64,000 nt of DNA from Uranotaenia lowii (taxonomy: Eukaryota; Arthropoda; Insecta; Diptera; Culicidae): positions 87,613,361-87,677,360 of the forward strand of contig NC_073691.1 of the NCBI RefSeq assembly GCF_029784155.1. Direction: 5' to 3'. The translations under genes and the position numbers were made by a program. The notes beneath the pieces are model-generated. The model worked only from the letters and a program-made list of their open reading frames with translations. It searched no databases and was not told where the DNA came from. The stretch's first letter is position 1, and every line of letters begins with the position of its first letter. Positions 11,792 through 22,495 of this stretch are shown in pieces.

Positions 11792-12535
11792 ATGGATTCC
11801 AACTGCTCGACTTGCAATGAGGCTATCCTCGGAATCGAGCAAATTCTTTGCAAAGGCGTCTGCGGCAAAAAATTCCACATTCAATGCTCAGGTTTGTCGA
11901 AAAGTTTGGCGCGTCAAATGGACTCGCTCTCAAAAAACCTTTTCTGGTTTTGCGATGACTGCGCTGCACTTATTTCGAATGCCAGTTTTCGCTCAATGGG
12001 CTTTAATGCGCCGCCTGAATCTGATGCGATATCGCAACTAACGAGTGCGATTTCTGAATTGCGTTCCGACATTCAGCAGCTTGTACCGAAACCTGTTCGA
12101 ACCCCTATATGGACAAAATCAACGCCCACGTCTGAAATCAGGCGTCCATTGAAGCGGACTCGAGTTCCCGATGCTGCTTCGGCTGAACCTTGCCAACTTG
12201 GTTCAAAGCAAGCATCTGGAAATATTGTTTCCATTCCTTTGTGTGAAGATGAAAATTCAAAACTTTTTTGGATTTACCTGTCCCGCATAAAACCCGATGT
12301 CTCTGAAGAAGCTGTTAAAGCCATGGTTCAGGCCAACCTTGGGGTGGACGATGTCAACGTGGTAAAATTAGTCCCCCGAGGGAGTGACACTACGTCGTTC
12401 CGCTTCATTTCCTTCAAGGTTGGAATTTCACCGGACTTGAAGCTTAAAGCGATGGAGCCGCAGTCTTGGCCGAAGGGATTATTCTTCCGTGAATTTATGG
12501 ACTATAGCTCTCGACAATTTCGTGGACCGCTATAG
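11792..12535 (+). CDS. LINE ORF1 protein with PHD-type zinc finger
   Basis: The predicted protein is about 247 residues from the ATG at 11792; a frame opens earlier at 11750 but only with TTG. Near the start it has the series CSTC, CKGVC, then HIQC and FWFCDDC, i.e. Cys pairs with a His-x2-Cys and an aromatic before the last pair. This is the PHD-like finger seen in ORF1 of many CR1-clade LINEs. The middle is Ser/Thr/Arg-rich, and the C-terminal part (about residues 150-245) looks like the folded domain that follows in such proteins. The likely role is binding the element RNA and chaperoning reverse transcription. The ORF ends with TAG at 12533-12535, inside the start of the ORF2 frame, so the two overlap in different frames. 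No frameshift or internal stop is seen. Confidence 0.8.
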   Translation: MDSNCSTCNEAILGIEQILCKGVCGKKFHIQCSGLSKSLARQMDSLSKNLFWFCDDCAALISNASFRSMGFNAPPESDAISQLTSAISELRSDIQQLVPKPVRTPIWTKSTPTSEIRRPLKRTRVPDAASAEPCQLGSKQASGNIVSIPLCEDENSKLFWIYLSRIKPDVSEEAVKAMVQANLGVDDVNVVKLVPRGSDTTSFRFISFKVGISPDLKLKAMEPQSWPKGLFFREFMDYSSRQFRGPL

Positions 12536-15500
12536 ATGCTACCATATTCGACAACCGCTGGGGCCTACAAGTGAATATAATTGGACATCGGGACGCACCA
12601 CTCATGCCAATTTGGAAGCTCTCTTACCTGACCACCGACGACCGCTTGTTCCTGCCTTAAGTCGTCCCGTCTGTCGGTCTGGTGGTCAAGGGGGAGGCTT
12701 CCGATTGCCATGCCACGGCAAGTATTTGTTTCATCTGAGCAATTCACCTAGTCACAAAACCATGCTTTCCAGTTACATCACATACACGTCGGATCAGATG
12801 CCTTCTTCACTTTCACACGATAATGCTGATTGCTCGCAGATTGGTTTTCCGGGGTGCATCGAATTGAGCACAGTGGAGGCCCCCGAGCCCTTCGTCACAG
12901 TCGCGCAGATTCCAGCCAGCGTCAACAGTCGCCCCGGCCCTGTGTTCGAAGTAGGCAACGGGGCTCTCCAGCCTGTGTCGCCAGGCAAGTACCCTTTATT
13001 GTATTCTGATTCGAGCAATGACTGCCCTACACATACGCTTTGCAGACCTCTTATGTTTGATTACCTGATGGATGGAACGTTCACCGAAAAAAGACCGTTC
13101 GATGAAAAGGATGGCCACTCAACTGTGAATGTTGCTGAAAATTTGCTGATTGGATCACCGGGATGCAACGAATCAAGCACAGTGGAGGCCCCCGAGCCCT
13201 TCGTCACAGTCGCGCAGATTCCTGCCAGCGTCAACAGTCGTCCCGGCCCTGTGTTCGAAGTAGGCAACGGGGCTCTCCAGCCTGTGAATTCAGGCAAGTA
13301 CCATTCTTTCCCTCCCGCTTCGTTCAGTGATTGCCTCTCAAATTGCAGCTCCAATCCTATCGATCATCAAGCCACATCACGACAATTACCTGATGCATCC
13401 AATTCATCTAATTTTCTGCGCTTGTACTATCAGAACGTGCGTGGATTGAAATCAAAAATTGCTGAATGTTTCGTTGCTTCATCGGAGCTTGGCTATGAAA
13501 TTTACTCCTTCACTGAAACCTGGCTCGATTCTTCTGTACCGTCTAGTCAGCTATTTTGTTCTGACTATAACGTGTTTCGTTGTGACAGAAGTAGTGCCAA
13601 TAGTCGTCGCAGTAGAGGTGGTGGGGTCTTGATAGCGGTATCAAATAAGCTTAGCGGATCAATCGTAACTTTTAACACTGATAGCGTAGAAAATTTATGG
13701 GTTAGAGTGTCACATGATAACAGCTCATTTCTGATCGGAACCGGATATATACCTCCAGAAAAAAGTTACGACTGTTCAATCATCGATTTGCACGTTGACA
13801 TGCTATCAGAGGCTAGACTACGATACCCTGCGTGTAATGTTATTCTTCTTGGTGACTTCAACCAATCGCAATTGTTTTGGATTCCTGGCCAGAACAACAC
13901 CATGGTGTTAGATTCTGCCTCAGTGATAAACACAGCTAGTGCTTCACTCTTGGATGGAACGACGCTGAATGAAATGAAACAGCGAAACGGGATTCGAAAT
14001 TCCCAAAATCGAACGCTGGATTTGGTTTTCGTGGATGAATCTAATCTGATCAGCCCCATAATCGAGGCCAGCAATGTCGTCGTACCTATAGACGTGTACC
14101 ACCCTCCTTTGGAGTTCGAAATTACATTCCCGAGTCCTATCGCATTTGTTGAGGATTTCGATGCATCAGCTCGTGACTTTAATCGCGCGGATTTTGATGC
14201 TATGAACCGTGTTCTGTCTGAAGTCGACTGGTCCAATATCCAAAGTTGCTTTGACGTAGATGTAGCTGTTAATACATTTAACGCAATTCTGGATGACGCT
14301 TTCGATCAATCCGTACCCTTGATGCGACCTCCTCTTCGACCTCCTTGGACTAACGCTCACCTGAAACGATTGAAAAAGACACGTTCGAAATTGTTGCGGA
14401 TGTTTTGTAACTCCAGATGCCCATTTGCGAAAATCAACTTGAACGCTGCTACTAAACAATGCCGAATATATAATCGATTGTGCTATCGCCGTTATGTGGA
14501 ACGTACTCAAAGCGAGCTTTGTCGAAATCCAAAAAAGTTTTGGAAATTTGTAAACTCTAAACGAAAGGAGTCCGGGCTTCCAGCTATCCTCAAATTCAAA
14601 AATCGCATTGCCACGTCGCCTGCTGATAAATGTTGCCTTTTCGCGACGCATTTCGCCAGTGTCTTTTCAGTGGAATCGCCAACTGCCGATCAATTAAACG
14701 CCGCTGTAACACGATTACCCATCGATGTGTTGGATCTGGATGTTTTTGCTGTTCGCGAGGAAATGGTTTTAGAAGCTATCAATAATTTAAAGAACTCCAC
14801 TTCAGCTGGTCAGGATGGAATACCGGCATGCGTATTGAAAAACTGTCGCGCTTTGTTGGTAAAACCACTTACGCGAATTTTCAATCAGTCTCTCCAACAG
14901 CAAAAATTTCCTACCATCTGGAAAAAATCGCTTATGAGCCCAGTACATAAAAAAGGTGACAAGCAAGATGTTCTTAACTACCGCGGAGTCACATCGCTAG
15001 CTGCCTGTTCGAAAGTATTTGAGAGGATCGTCAACGATGTCATGTTTTCAGCTTGCCGGAACTGGATCTCTGAGAATCAGCATGGATTTTTTCCTAAACG
15101 TTCGGTAACTTCAAACCTGATGGTTTTCACATCCTTCTGCATATCCAACATGGATGGCGGGAAACAAATCGACGCGATATATACCGATATTTCGGCGGCA
15201 TTCGATTCTGTAAACCATGATATTCTCCTGAAAAAATTGCATCGACTTGGCTTCTCCGAACGATTGTGTGCATGGATCAGAAGCTACCTAACGGATCGTC
15301 GATTGGCTGTAAGAATTGGTTCTGCTGAATCCTCTGACTTTACTCCAAAGTCTGGGGTACCCCAAGGCAGCAATTTGGGTCCTTTATTGTTTACACTATT
15401 CTGTAACGACATTAATTTTTTGCTCACTGGATGTGGAGTTCTCCTATACGCGGACGACCTGAAAATATTTTTAGTTATAAACAACCAAGCTGATTGTTAT

Positions 15501-16289
15501 GAATTGCAACGATTCTTGGACACAGTTGTGAACTGGTGCGCTAATAATTTACTTGTTTTGAGCGTAGCGAAGTGCTGTATTATCACATTTGGGCGTATGA
15601 AAAATCCATTCATGCATCACTACAATATTCTGGGCGAGCAGTTGCATCGTGTTGACGAGATTAAGGATCTTGGCGTTTTATTGGACAACCGTATGACTTT
15701 TAAGCGTCACTATTCTGTGGTACTCGAGAAGGCAAATCGTATGCTGGGATTCATTATGCGTTTGAGCAAAGAATTCACTGATCCGATTTGCTTGCGAGCC
15801 TTGTATTGCTGTCTGGTGCGTTCAATATTGGAATCTGCGAACCTGATATGGTGGCCGTTTGAAGCTGCATGGACAGCGCGTTTTGAAGCAATTCAACGTC
15901 GGTTCGTTCGTTATGCTCTTCGTGAGCTACCTTGGGAGAATCCATTAAATTTACCTCCATACGCACATCGATGTGCCCTGCTTGGACTTCATACGCTGTC
16001 GGATCGTCGCTCCATCGGTCAATCGATGTTCGTGGCAAAGATTCTTCGGAACGAAATTGACTGCTCCTGGATACTCTCTCGCTGTAATATTTATGCTCCA
16101 GAAAGAACCCTGCGCAATAGGAATTGGCTCTCTCTGGAACCAAGAAGCACGCGATATGGCAGCAATGACCCTCTCCGTTCCGCGAAATTATGCTTTTTAC
16201 GTTATTTTAATGTCTTCGACTTCAATGTATCCATTTCAACTTTTAGACGTCACATTGAATCTGACTTGAGTGACCAACTAAGAAATTAG
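12489..16289 (+). CDS. LINE ORF2: AP-like endonuclease and reverse transcriptase
   Basis: The frame is open for 1266 codons. Its first ATG in frame is at 12762; the earlier part has only GTG, so the start is uncertain and re-initiation after ORF1 is possible. Residues counted from 12489: the N-terminal ~300 contain two near-identical blocks (12838-12992 and 13147-13301). The endonuclease starts near 310 (YYQNVRGLKSKI), with FTETWLD near 345, LLGDFNQ near 454 and a YHPPLEFEI motif near 536. The reverse transcriptase has SAGQDGIP (~770), YTDISAAFDSVN (~898), SGVPQGSNLGPLLF (~955) and the catalytic LYADDLKIF (~986). No RNase H domain is apparent. All catalytic landmarks are present and the frame is uninterrupted, so the protein could be functional. 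Target-primed reverse transcription in the nucleus is the expected role. Confidence 0.9.
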   Translation: MNLWTIALDNFVDRYRCYHIRQPLGPTSEYNWTSGRTTHANLEALLPDHRRPLVPALSRPVCRSGGQGGGFRLPCHGKYLFHLSNSPSHKTMLSSYITYTSDQMPSSLSHDNADCSQIGFPGCIELSTVEAPEPFVTVAQIPASVNSRPGPVFEVGNGALQPVSPGKYPLLYSDSSNDCPTHTLCRPLMFDYLMDGTFTEKRPFDEKDGHSTVNVAENLLIGSPGCNESSTVEAPEPFVTVAQIPASVNSRPGPVFEVGNGALQPVNSGKYHSFPPASFSDCLSNCSSNPIDHQATSRQLPDASNSSNFLRLYYQNVRGLKSKIAECFVASSELGYEIYSFTETWLDSSVPSSQLFCSDYNVFRCDRSSANSRRSRGGGVLIAVSNKLSGSIVTFNTDSVENLWVRVSHDNSSFLIGTGYIPPEKSYDCSIIDLHVDMLSEARLRYPACNVILLGDFNQSQLFWIPGQNNTMVLDSASVINTASASLLDGTTLNEMKQRNGIRNSQNRTLDLVFVDESNLISPIIEASNVVVPIDVYHPPLEFEITFPSPIAFVEDFDASARDFNRADFDAMNRVLSEVDWSNIQSCFDVDVAVNTFNAILDDAFDQSVPLMRPPLRPPWTNAHLKRLKKTRSKLLRMFCNSRCPFAKINLNAATKQCRIYNRLCYRRYVERTQSELCRNPKKFWKFVNSKRKESGLPAILKFKNRIATSPADKCCLFATHFASVFSVESPTADQLNAAVTRLPIDVLDLDVFAVREEMVLEAINNLKNSTSAGQDGIPACVLKNCRALLVKPLTRIFNQSLQQQKFPTIWKKSLMSPVHKKGDKQDVLNYRGVTSLAACSKVFERIVNDVMFSACRNWISENQHGFFPKRSVTSNLMVFTSFCISNMDGGKQIDAIYTDISAAFDSVNHDILLKKLHRLGFSERLCAWIRSYLTDRRLAVRIGSAESSDFTPKSGVPQGSNLGPLLFTLFCNDINFLLTGCGVLLYADDLKIFLVINNQADCYELQRFLDTVVNWCANNLLVLSVAKCCIITFGRMKNPFMHHYNILGEQLHRVDEIKDLGVLLDNRMTFKRHYSVVLEKANRMLGFIMRLSKEFTDPICLRALYCCLVRSILESANLIWWPFEAAWTARFEAIQRRFVRYALRELPWENPLNLPPYAHRCALLGLHTLSDRRSIGQSMFVAKILRNEIDCSWILSRCNIYAPERTLRNRNWLSLEPRSTRYGSNDPLRSAKLCFLRYFNVFDFNVSISTFRRHIESDLSDQLRN
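12838..12992 (+). repeat. internal direct repeat in LINE ORF2, unit 1
   Basis: About 155 bp that recurs 309 bp downstream (103 codons, so in frame). Both copies encode STVEAPEPFVTVAQIPASVN and the residues after it almost identically. They differ mainly at their edges. Confidence 0.9.
13147..13301 (+). repeat. internal direct repeat in LINE ORF2, unit 2
   Basis: Second copy of the 12838 block. Nucleotide identity across the central ~110 bp is nearly complete (one or two differences seen by eye), implying a recent duplication or gene conversion. Confidence 0.9.
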
Positions 16290-16379
16290 GAATAGTATCA
16301 TGTTATGTACAAATAATATTAAGTAGATCATTAAGACACCTACATGTGTCAGATGATTTTATATTAAACTAGCAGACCC

Positions 16380-18150
16380 GGTAAACTTCGTCTTACCATG
16401 TTCAATTTGGCGTCCATTTTCTATTTTTCCTAGTTGATAATATGTGCGTTTCATTTGCTGTATTCCATTCAGTAAATTTATTCCGTTTTGTTATATTGTT
16501 TTTAATATCGGGACAATTTTTGGAGTATTTGCCGAATATTTTTCCTAACGCAGCGCTTTCAGCTCCCAATTAGCTTTGGATGGTGTATTTTTTAGAGCTG
16601 AAGAAATAAAAAAAAACATAAGATAAAAATTTTTAATAACCATTTTCAAACAGCTTTTTATTCACCATCCTCATCCTTCGAAGCAGTTTGAATTAAAATC
16701 CATATTTTCACCAAAATCATTTCCAAAAAGATTCGCCTGATACTTAAGTTATAGACTTTACACATTTCAACTTAAAGTGCTCCCAAACAGCACTTGTCAT
16801 GGCATTAAATCTGGCAATTTTGCGTATTGCAAATTTCTTCTTTTTTTTTATTCAAGCACAAAATGCAAATTAATTCCTTTTAATTCCTTTGAACTTTGAA
16901 CAAAGAAACGATTGGTTTTGAAAAGAGGAAAACATATGTTTAGATATATTCACCCATTATTTTAAAGATTTTAATTGAAGCAGTTCTGTTTTCAAAATTT
17001 CCTGAATATTGTTGGTGGTGATCTGCGATTTCATTTAGGATAACGTTATATTTTTAAGATTTAATAACATTCAATTGAAAAGCAGATTTTTTTTAAATTT
17101 AATAGATCTAAAAGAAATAATCTGTTCAGGCTTCGATGGTTTCATGCGAGTTCATTTTGATTCCTGGAAATTATCATATAAACAAAACCTTAATAAAAAT
17201 TATGTATCTTTTTTACTGTAAATCTTAATTTTCCAAAATGAAAGACCGGTTAAATCCTAAAGAATATCACCACAGTTCAACTTTCATATTCTCTGAAAAC
17301 AGGTATTTAAAAAAAAAAATAGTTATGTTGACAAAAAGAAATATCGAAGTATACATTTGTCCCATTTATTGGGGCAAGTGAAAACACATAGGTCTTTTTC
17401 AGATGCGTCAGTGAAAAGACTTTAAAATTAATTCAATACTTGTTCTTGTTTGTCTGTTTTATCAACTTTCATTGCTATATCCTAAATTTTTCTCCGGAAT
17501 AAATTAATGCTTGGTACTTCAATTTCACTGAATGCTGTTCAACCAAAAGAACTTGATTTACAAAGACCTTTATAATAATTTTGAATATCCGCTCCAGATA
17601 CAACACTCGGGATATCCTTTCTGGCCATTCTGGAAATAAAACTCTTAAATTGTAGATGTTTCATAGCTGAATGGCACATTTTCACTTATTCCACCTAAGA
17701 AATTACAGGAATTAATATTATTTTTAACACTTTCAGGTCAAAAAGTTCATCATAAAAATGTGCTGCCCCTGGAAGATCAATCACAAAAAATCTTTTCAAC
17801 AAAAAAGTGAATCAAAAGTCTCTTCTATATAGCCAAAATATGTAAAACAAATACACACTTTTTATGTTAAGTTTGTACTTGAATTGTGTGTAAACAAAAA
17901 GTTAACGTGTAAACAGTTTTTTGTTGAATGTTTAAAAAAAAAAGAGTTAAGTTTTTTTTGGGTCCAACAATGGTTTAGATGAAGAAATAATGTATACATT
18001 TTTTGTAAAAGTTGATAGTTGGCACTTGCTCTAGTCTACTTTCTTATTTGAAAATTCTTCCAGAAAATGCATATCCTCACTTTTTGTCATTAAAAAGTAG
18101 ATTATTTAATTGATAACTTCAATCCTATCTAATCTATTTCAAAGAACAGA
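16380..18150. other. AT-rich interior of the Helitron-bounded span
   Basis: No open frame resembles a known protein. Only scattered A/T runs are visible. Confidence 0.4.
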
Positions 18151-18154
18151 CTCT

Positions 18155-18225
18155 TGTTGAGAGGCCGAATGACCAAGTTGGTTAAAATCCTCTATAAATA
18201 CACAAAATAGAATAGAATAGATTCT
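18155..18225 (+). repeat. truncated tRNA-like SINE fragment
   Basis: GAGGCCGAATGACCAAGTTGG is A-box-like; it is followed by a short AATAG-rich tail. Imperfect flanking repeats AGACTCTTGTT and AGATTCTTGTT could be the target duplication. No B box remains. Confidence 0.4.
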
Positions 18226-18442
18226 TGTTCAGTTAATTTGTCTAGCGTTCTAGGCGTATTGGATTATACGAAATTGAATGTAAAGCTTCCCAGTTTCTTA
18301 TTTTCAAACGTCCGCAAAATGTCATAACATTATTTCATATTTATCTTTACCAATTTAAAATTTTATGGACATAATTTACTACTTAAATTAACACGAATTA
18401 AAAATGGTTTTAATATTTGAAATCGTTTATATGGTTTTGATT

Positions 18443-18758
18443 CGATCGATAAAATATCAATCCGAGTCACATCTAGCATGTGCTGTGTACAAATAAGCAA
18501 GGAAAAAAAACACATCTAGGTTACATATCGCTCCCACGTGCATAAGAAATATAGGTACTTGGTTGAGAAATAGGCGCCTAATTTTTAAATTTTGCCAGCG
18601 ATCAATGAACAGTATGCTTTGGTGTCTTGCAACGATGTTTGCTAGCGACGCCTCGCCCATGGAGACGATAAACAAACCCCTCGAAGAAAAGAAAATCTCT
18701 AAAAATGGATGCCTGACTTTTCAATTTCAGATTTTGGCAAAACAAATATTATATGTTT
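18443..18758 (+). repeat. ~316-bp tandem unit, copy 1
   Basis: Diverged duplicate of 18759-19045. Shared landmarks in the same order are GAGTCACATCTAG, CATGTGCT, an A-run with ACACATC, CATATCGC, TTGGTTGAGAAATA, CAGTATGCT, and GCGACGCCTCG followed by TGGAGACGA. Confidence 0.75.
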
Positions 18759-19045
18759 TATTCGATCAGCAAAATGTCAACCTGAGTCACATCTAGGCGT
18801 CATTCATAACCATGTGCTAGGAATCAAGAAGAAAAAAAACACATCATGGCATCATATCGCCACCACTTGCATTGAAAATATGCTTGGTTGAGAAATACGC
18901 GCCAAAATATTCTCACTGATCAGTATGCTATGCCATGGTTACTATCTTCTAACGACGTCAGGTCGCGACGCCTCGACCTTGGAGACGAAAAACAAACCGT
19001 CCAAAGGAAAAAAAATCTCGAAAAAATGGAAGCCATGACTTTAAT
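18759..19045 (+). repeat. ~316-bp tandem unit, copy 2
   Basis: Second copy of the 18443 unit. A possible third, very short remnant starts near 19110 with TTCGATATAAACCGATTCGC. Confidence 0.75.
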
Positions 19046-19239
19046 TTCATTCAAAAAACTACAAATTTAATAATTACGGACAATTGATGCAACTTTGTGT
19101 TGTTTTTATTCGATATAAACCGATTCGCATGGCTACAGAATATTCTAAAAATAATTTCATTCGAATCGTTTGGGTCGTTTCGGAGGAGTAGTACTACAAA
19201 CACCGTTACAAGAGAATTTTATATAATAGATAAACAATA

Positions 19240-20690
19240 AACAATAAACAATATCCATGTCTTGTGCCCGTAGAGAACAACCGGTCTAATGAGCGTCGTA
19301 TACAGATTACACTTCGTGCGAGGGCGAAGTCTTCTCGACAGCAGTTGCTTGTGAAGTCCATAGTAGGCACGACTTCCGCTGATAATTCGCCGCCGGATCT
19401 CACGGCAGGTGTCATTGTCTGCGGTCACCAGTGAGCCGAGACAGACAAAGTCTTCGACTATCTCCAGATCGTCGCCGTCGACTGTGTTCTTGTTATTGCT
19501 GGACAAGTGGGTTCGGTCGGTCTCGGATCCGCAGGCCAGCATATACTTCGTCTTGAACGTATTAATCATCAACCCAATCCTTCCTACTTCGCGTTTCACT
19601 TTGCGGTAGATTATTCCACCGCCGCAGGTGATCTGCCGACTATATCAATGTCATCGGCAAAGCAGATAAGTTGACTGGATCTGTTAAAAATCGTGCCCGC
19701 ATTTCGCCCACCGCTCGTCGAATAACACCTTCTAGCGCCACGTTGAACATCATGCAGGATAGACCATCACCTTGTCGAAGCCCATTGCGCGATTCGAATG
19801 AACTCGACAATTCACCCGAAATCCGCACACAGCACTTCGTTCCATCCATCGACGCCTTGATTAGTCTGATCAGCTTCCCGTAAAAGCCTTTCGCGTCCAT
19901 GATTTTCCATAGCTCGTTACGATCGATTGTGTCGTATGCGGCTTTGAAGTCGATGAATAGATGGTGCGTAGGGACTTGGTGTTCACGGCATTTTTGGAGG
20001 ATTTGCCGTTTAGTGAATATCTGGTCTATCGTTGACCGTCCTTCCATGAAGCCGGCCTGATGAATTCCCACGAATCTATTTGCTTGTGGCGTTCGGGATG
20101 TGATTCGGGACAACACTTTGTAGGCGGCATTGAGTACAGTGATCGCTCGGTAGTTCTCACAGTACAATTTGTCGCCCTTCTTGTAGAATGTCTCAGATCC
20201 GGACTATCAACCGGTGTAGGCAATCGACCAACTTGTCCGGGCCCATTTTGATGAGTTCAGCTGCGATGCCATCGTTCCCAGCCGATATGTTTCTATTCAG
20301 CTGACGAATGGCTACCTTAACTTCACTCATCGTTGGGAGTGGCTCCTCTACGTCGTTGGCTACGCCGGCGATGTACCTTCTCCCACCGTCTCGATCTCCT
20401 GCATGTGCGCCGTTCAGGTGTTCATCGAAGTAATGTTTCCACCTTTTGATCACCTCACGATTGTCCGTGAGGGTGCTCCGGCACATTTCGGCTTGCGGCA
20501 CGAAGCCTTTGCGGGATGCGTTGAGTTTCTGATAGAACTTTCGTGTTTCTTGGGAACGATGCAGCTGCTCCAGCTCCTCCTCCTCCAGGCGGCGCTTTTT
20601 CTCCTGGAAAATTCGAACTCGCTGCATCTTCCGCTGTCGGTGATTTTCCACATTTCGACGGGTGCCTCTTTGCACTACTGCCGCCCGCGC
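19240..20690 (-). pseudogene. RTE-like reverse transcriptase, frameshifted
   Basis: Reading down the minus strand: a Glu/Arg-rich linker (FQEKKRRLEEEELEQLH) leads into the RT with RQLNRNISAGNDGIAAELIK (about 20300), YCENYRAITVLN (20160), HHLFIDFKAAYDTIDR (19940), NGLRQGDGLS (19780), and a broken FADD-box region near 19660 where the frame shifts. It then continues as GLMINTFKTKYMLACG (19560), VEDFVCLGSLVTAD (19440) and RPVVLYGHKTW (19260). Breaks are apparent near 20190 and 19650. The catalytic YADD-type motif is not intact in one frame, so the enzyme is dead. Confidence 0.85.
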
Positions 20691-21600
20691 GGCATTCTCG
20701 CGGCCATCACACTCCTACACTTCTCGTCGAACCAGTCGTTCCGTCGAGTTCGCTCCACATAACCGATGATGTTCTCCGCAGCACTGTTGATGGCTGTCTT
20801 GATGGTATCCCAACAGTCCTCGAGAGGGGCTTCGTCAAGCTCGCCCTCTGCCGGCAGCGCTGCTTCGACCGATTGCGCGTAGTCTGCCGCGACCTCAGGT
20901 TGCTTCAGTCGCGCGATATTCAACCGAGGCGGGCGCCGGTTTCGTGTGTTGTTCACTACGGAGAGTTTTAGGCACATCTTGACCATCACCAGATAATGGT
21001 CTGACTCGATGTTGGCGCCTCGACAGGATTTGACGTCGATGATGTCCGAGAAGTGCCGGCTGTTTATCAAAACGTGGTCGATCTGTGATTGCGTTTGGTA
21101 CGGGGATCTCCAGGTGTACTTTTGTGGGAGGCGGTGCTGGAAAAAGGTACTACGTGCGGCCATTTGATTGGAGGCGGCGAAATCAATAAGTCTGAGGCCG
21201 TTTTCGTTGGTCAGCTGGTGCGCACTGAACTTTTCAATTGTCGGTTTGAATTCCTCCTCCTGGGCGACCTGAGCATTTAAATCCCCGATGACGATCTTGA
21301 TACATATCATGTTTTGGGCAACGGTCGTATTCACGCTCCAGCTGCGCGTAAAATTCGACTTTGTCGTCACCGGTACTTCCGAGGTGAGGGCTGTGCACGT
21401 TGATGATGCTGATGTTAAAGAACCGCCCCTTGATTCTTAGCCGGCACATTCGAGAGTTGATCGGCCACCAACAGATCACGCGCTTCTGCATCTTTCCCAT
21501 CACTATTAAAGCTGTTCCAAGCTACGATGTCGAATTTGCGGTTCTTCAATTCGTTGAAGAGCACTTTGGTACTGCCCACAAAATTCAGAGATCGGCACAT
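20690..21600 (-). pseudogene. RTE-like endonuclease domain, frameshifted
   Basis: Upstream part of the same RTE polyprotein. Landmarks are NFVGSTKVLFNELKNRKFDI (about 21570), INVHSPHLGSTGDDK (21400), IVIGDLNAQVAQEE (21290), YTWRSPYQTQSQIDHVLI (21110) and ANIESDHYLVMVKM (21000), which are AP-endonuclease motifs including GDLNAQ and SDHYLV. Frames change near 21420, 21290 and 20690, so it is a pseudogene. Confidence 0.85.
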
Positions 21601-21705
21601 CCATGTTTCAAGTTTCCAATCGCTATTCCCTTTTCGTCGCGTGGGTCTTTGCCGATTTCCATCCGAAATTTGTTGTTCGTTGTTCGTTGCTTATGTTTTT
21701 TGTAG

Positions 21706-21960
21706 TCACGAGCCCCCTAACGCAGTCTGCATGCGACCAAAGCATCCACCGGGGTTGGGTACCCGATCTCCGCTAAGGTTGCTCGCACCCCAGCTAGCAC
21801 CATGGGGAGGTAGAGAATCGGAGTTGCAGACTAGAGGTGATATGACCACTACCCGAAGGTTGGGTGTATGGGGTCTCGAGTTGCACATTGTCTACCGTTC
21901 GCTAGCCACAATTATAAGAGTTCAAACCGATGCAAAAGAAAGAAATGCTTATATTTATCC
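21706..21960 (-). other. 5' region of the RTE relic
   Basis: GC-richer leader upstream (minus strand) of the endonuclease. Nothing conserved at the protein level was recognised. Confidence 0.4.
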
Positions 21961-22487
21961 ACCATATTATAAAAGAATTAAAGTCACAAAACAGCCTACT
22001 ATCTAGAAGGAATTCGATCACCAGAAATTATTGTAGAGTTTTCTTTGCAATCATTATTGAATCATACAGCAAGACATATTTTGGAAACTCTGTATCGGTT
22101 GCATAACTTCTTGTTTTGGAACTTTTTAAAATAGCGTTCTTCCTTGAATGGATTTGATGCTAGCTGCGACCATCAACAATATAAACAAAAATTTGAGTCA
22201 GAAAAAACAACGGATTTGCACATATTTTTATCAACAACTGTGCCAATTTAAGCAGACACCGAAGAAAAAAGAATATTGATAATAATGATGGCTAGATATG
22301 AATGAAGAAAAGGTAAAATATAATTATGTAACAAAATATATTTATGTAATATTTAATGCACATTGGTTGAATGTGAACGACATTTGAGAATCTATCTGCT
22401 AATGTTCGAATCAAGTTCGAAGTTCGAACGAGCGAATTGATTGAGTTTCGAAAATGTTGAGCACGAGAGCCATTTTTTGAGAAGAGA
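21961..22487. other. AT-rich DNA between RTE relic and hAT element
   Basis: No gene or clear repeat seen. Confidence 0.4.
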
Positions 22488-22495
22488 GTTTAAGG

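Larger units (their letters stand above)
11475..16367 (+). mobile_element. CR1/Jockey-like non-LTR retrotransposon, apparently full coding length
   Basis: Two overlapping ORFs, one with a PHD-type finger and one with an endonuclease and reverse transcriptase, make this a LINE of the CR1-Jockey assemblage. The 5' boundary is uncertain (between the RTE fragment ending near 11470 and the ORF1 start at 11792). The 3' untranslated part after 16289 is short and ends next to a Helitron-type terminus at 16369. No poly(A) tail is obvious, which suits CR1 better than Jockey proper. No target duplication was found. Both ORFs are open, so this copy is recent or still selected. Confidence 0.8.
19205..21960 (-). 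mobile_element. RTE-like non-LTR retrotransposon relic
   Basis: The minus strand carries, from high to low coordinates, a 5' region, an AP-type endonuclease and a reverse transcriptase of the RTE type (single ORF, GYGH-type YGHKTW landmark). The 3' part of the protein is missing: after LYGHKTW (near 19250) the sequence changes to AT-rich TTTATTGTTTATTG repeats. The element is thus 3'-truncated or interrupted, which is unusual because LINE insertions are normally 5'-truncated. The higher G/C content makes the segment stand out from its surroundings. The 5' limit near 21960 is approximate. Confidence 0.8.

Noticed and set aside
13061..13354. Minus-strand frames opposite LINE ORF2
   Set aside because: They are shadows of the duplicated coding block on the plus strand.
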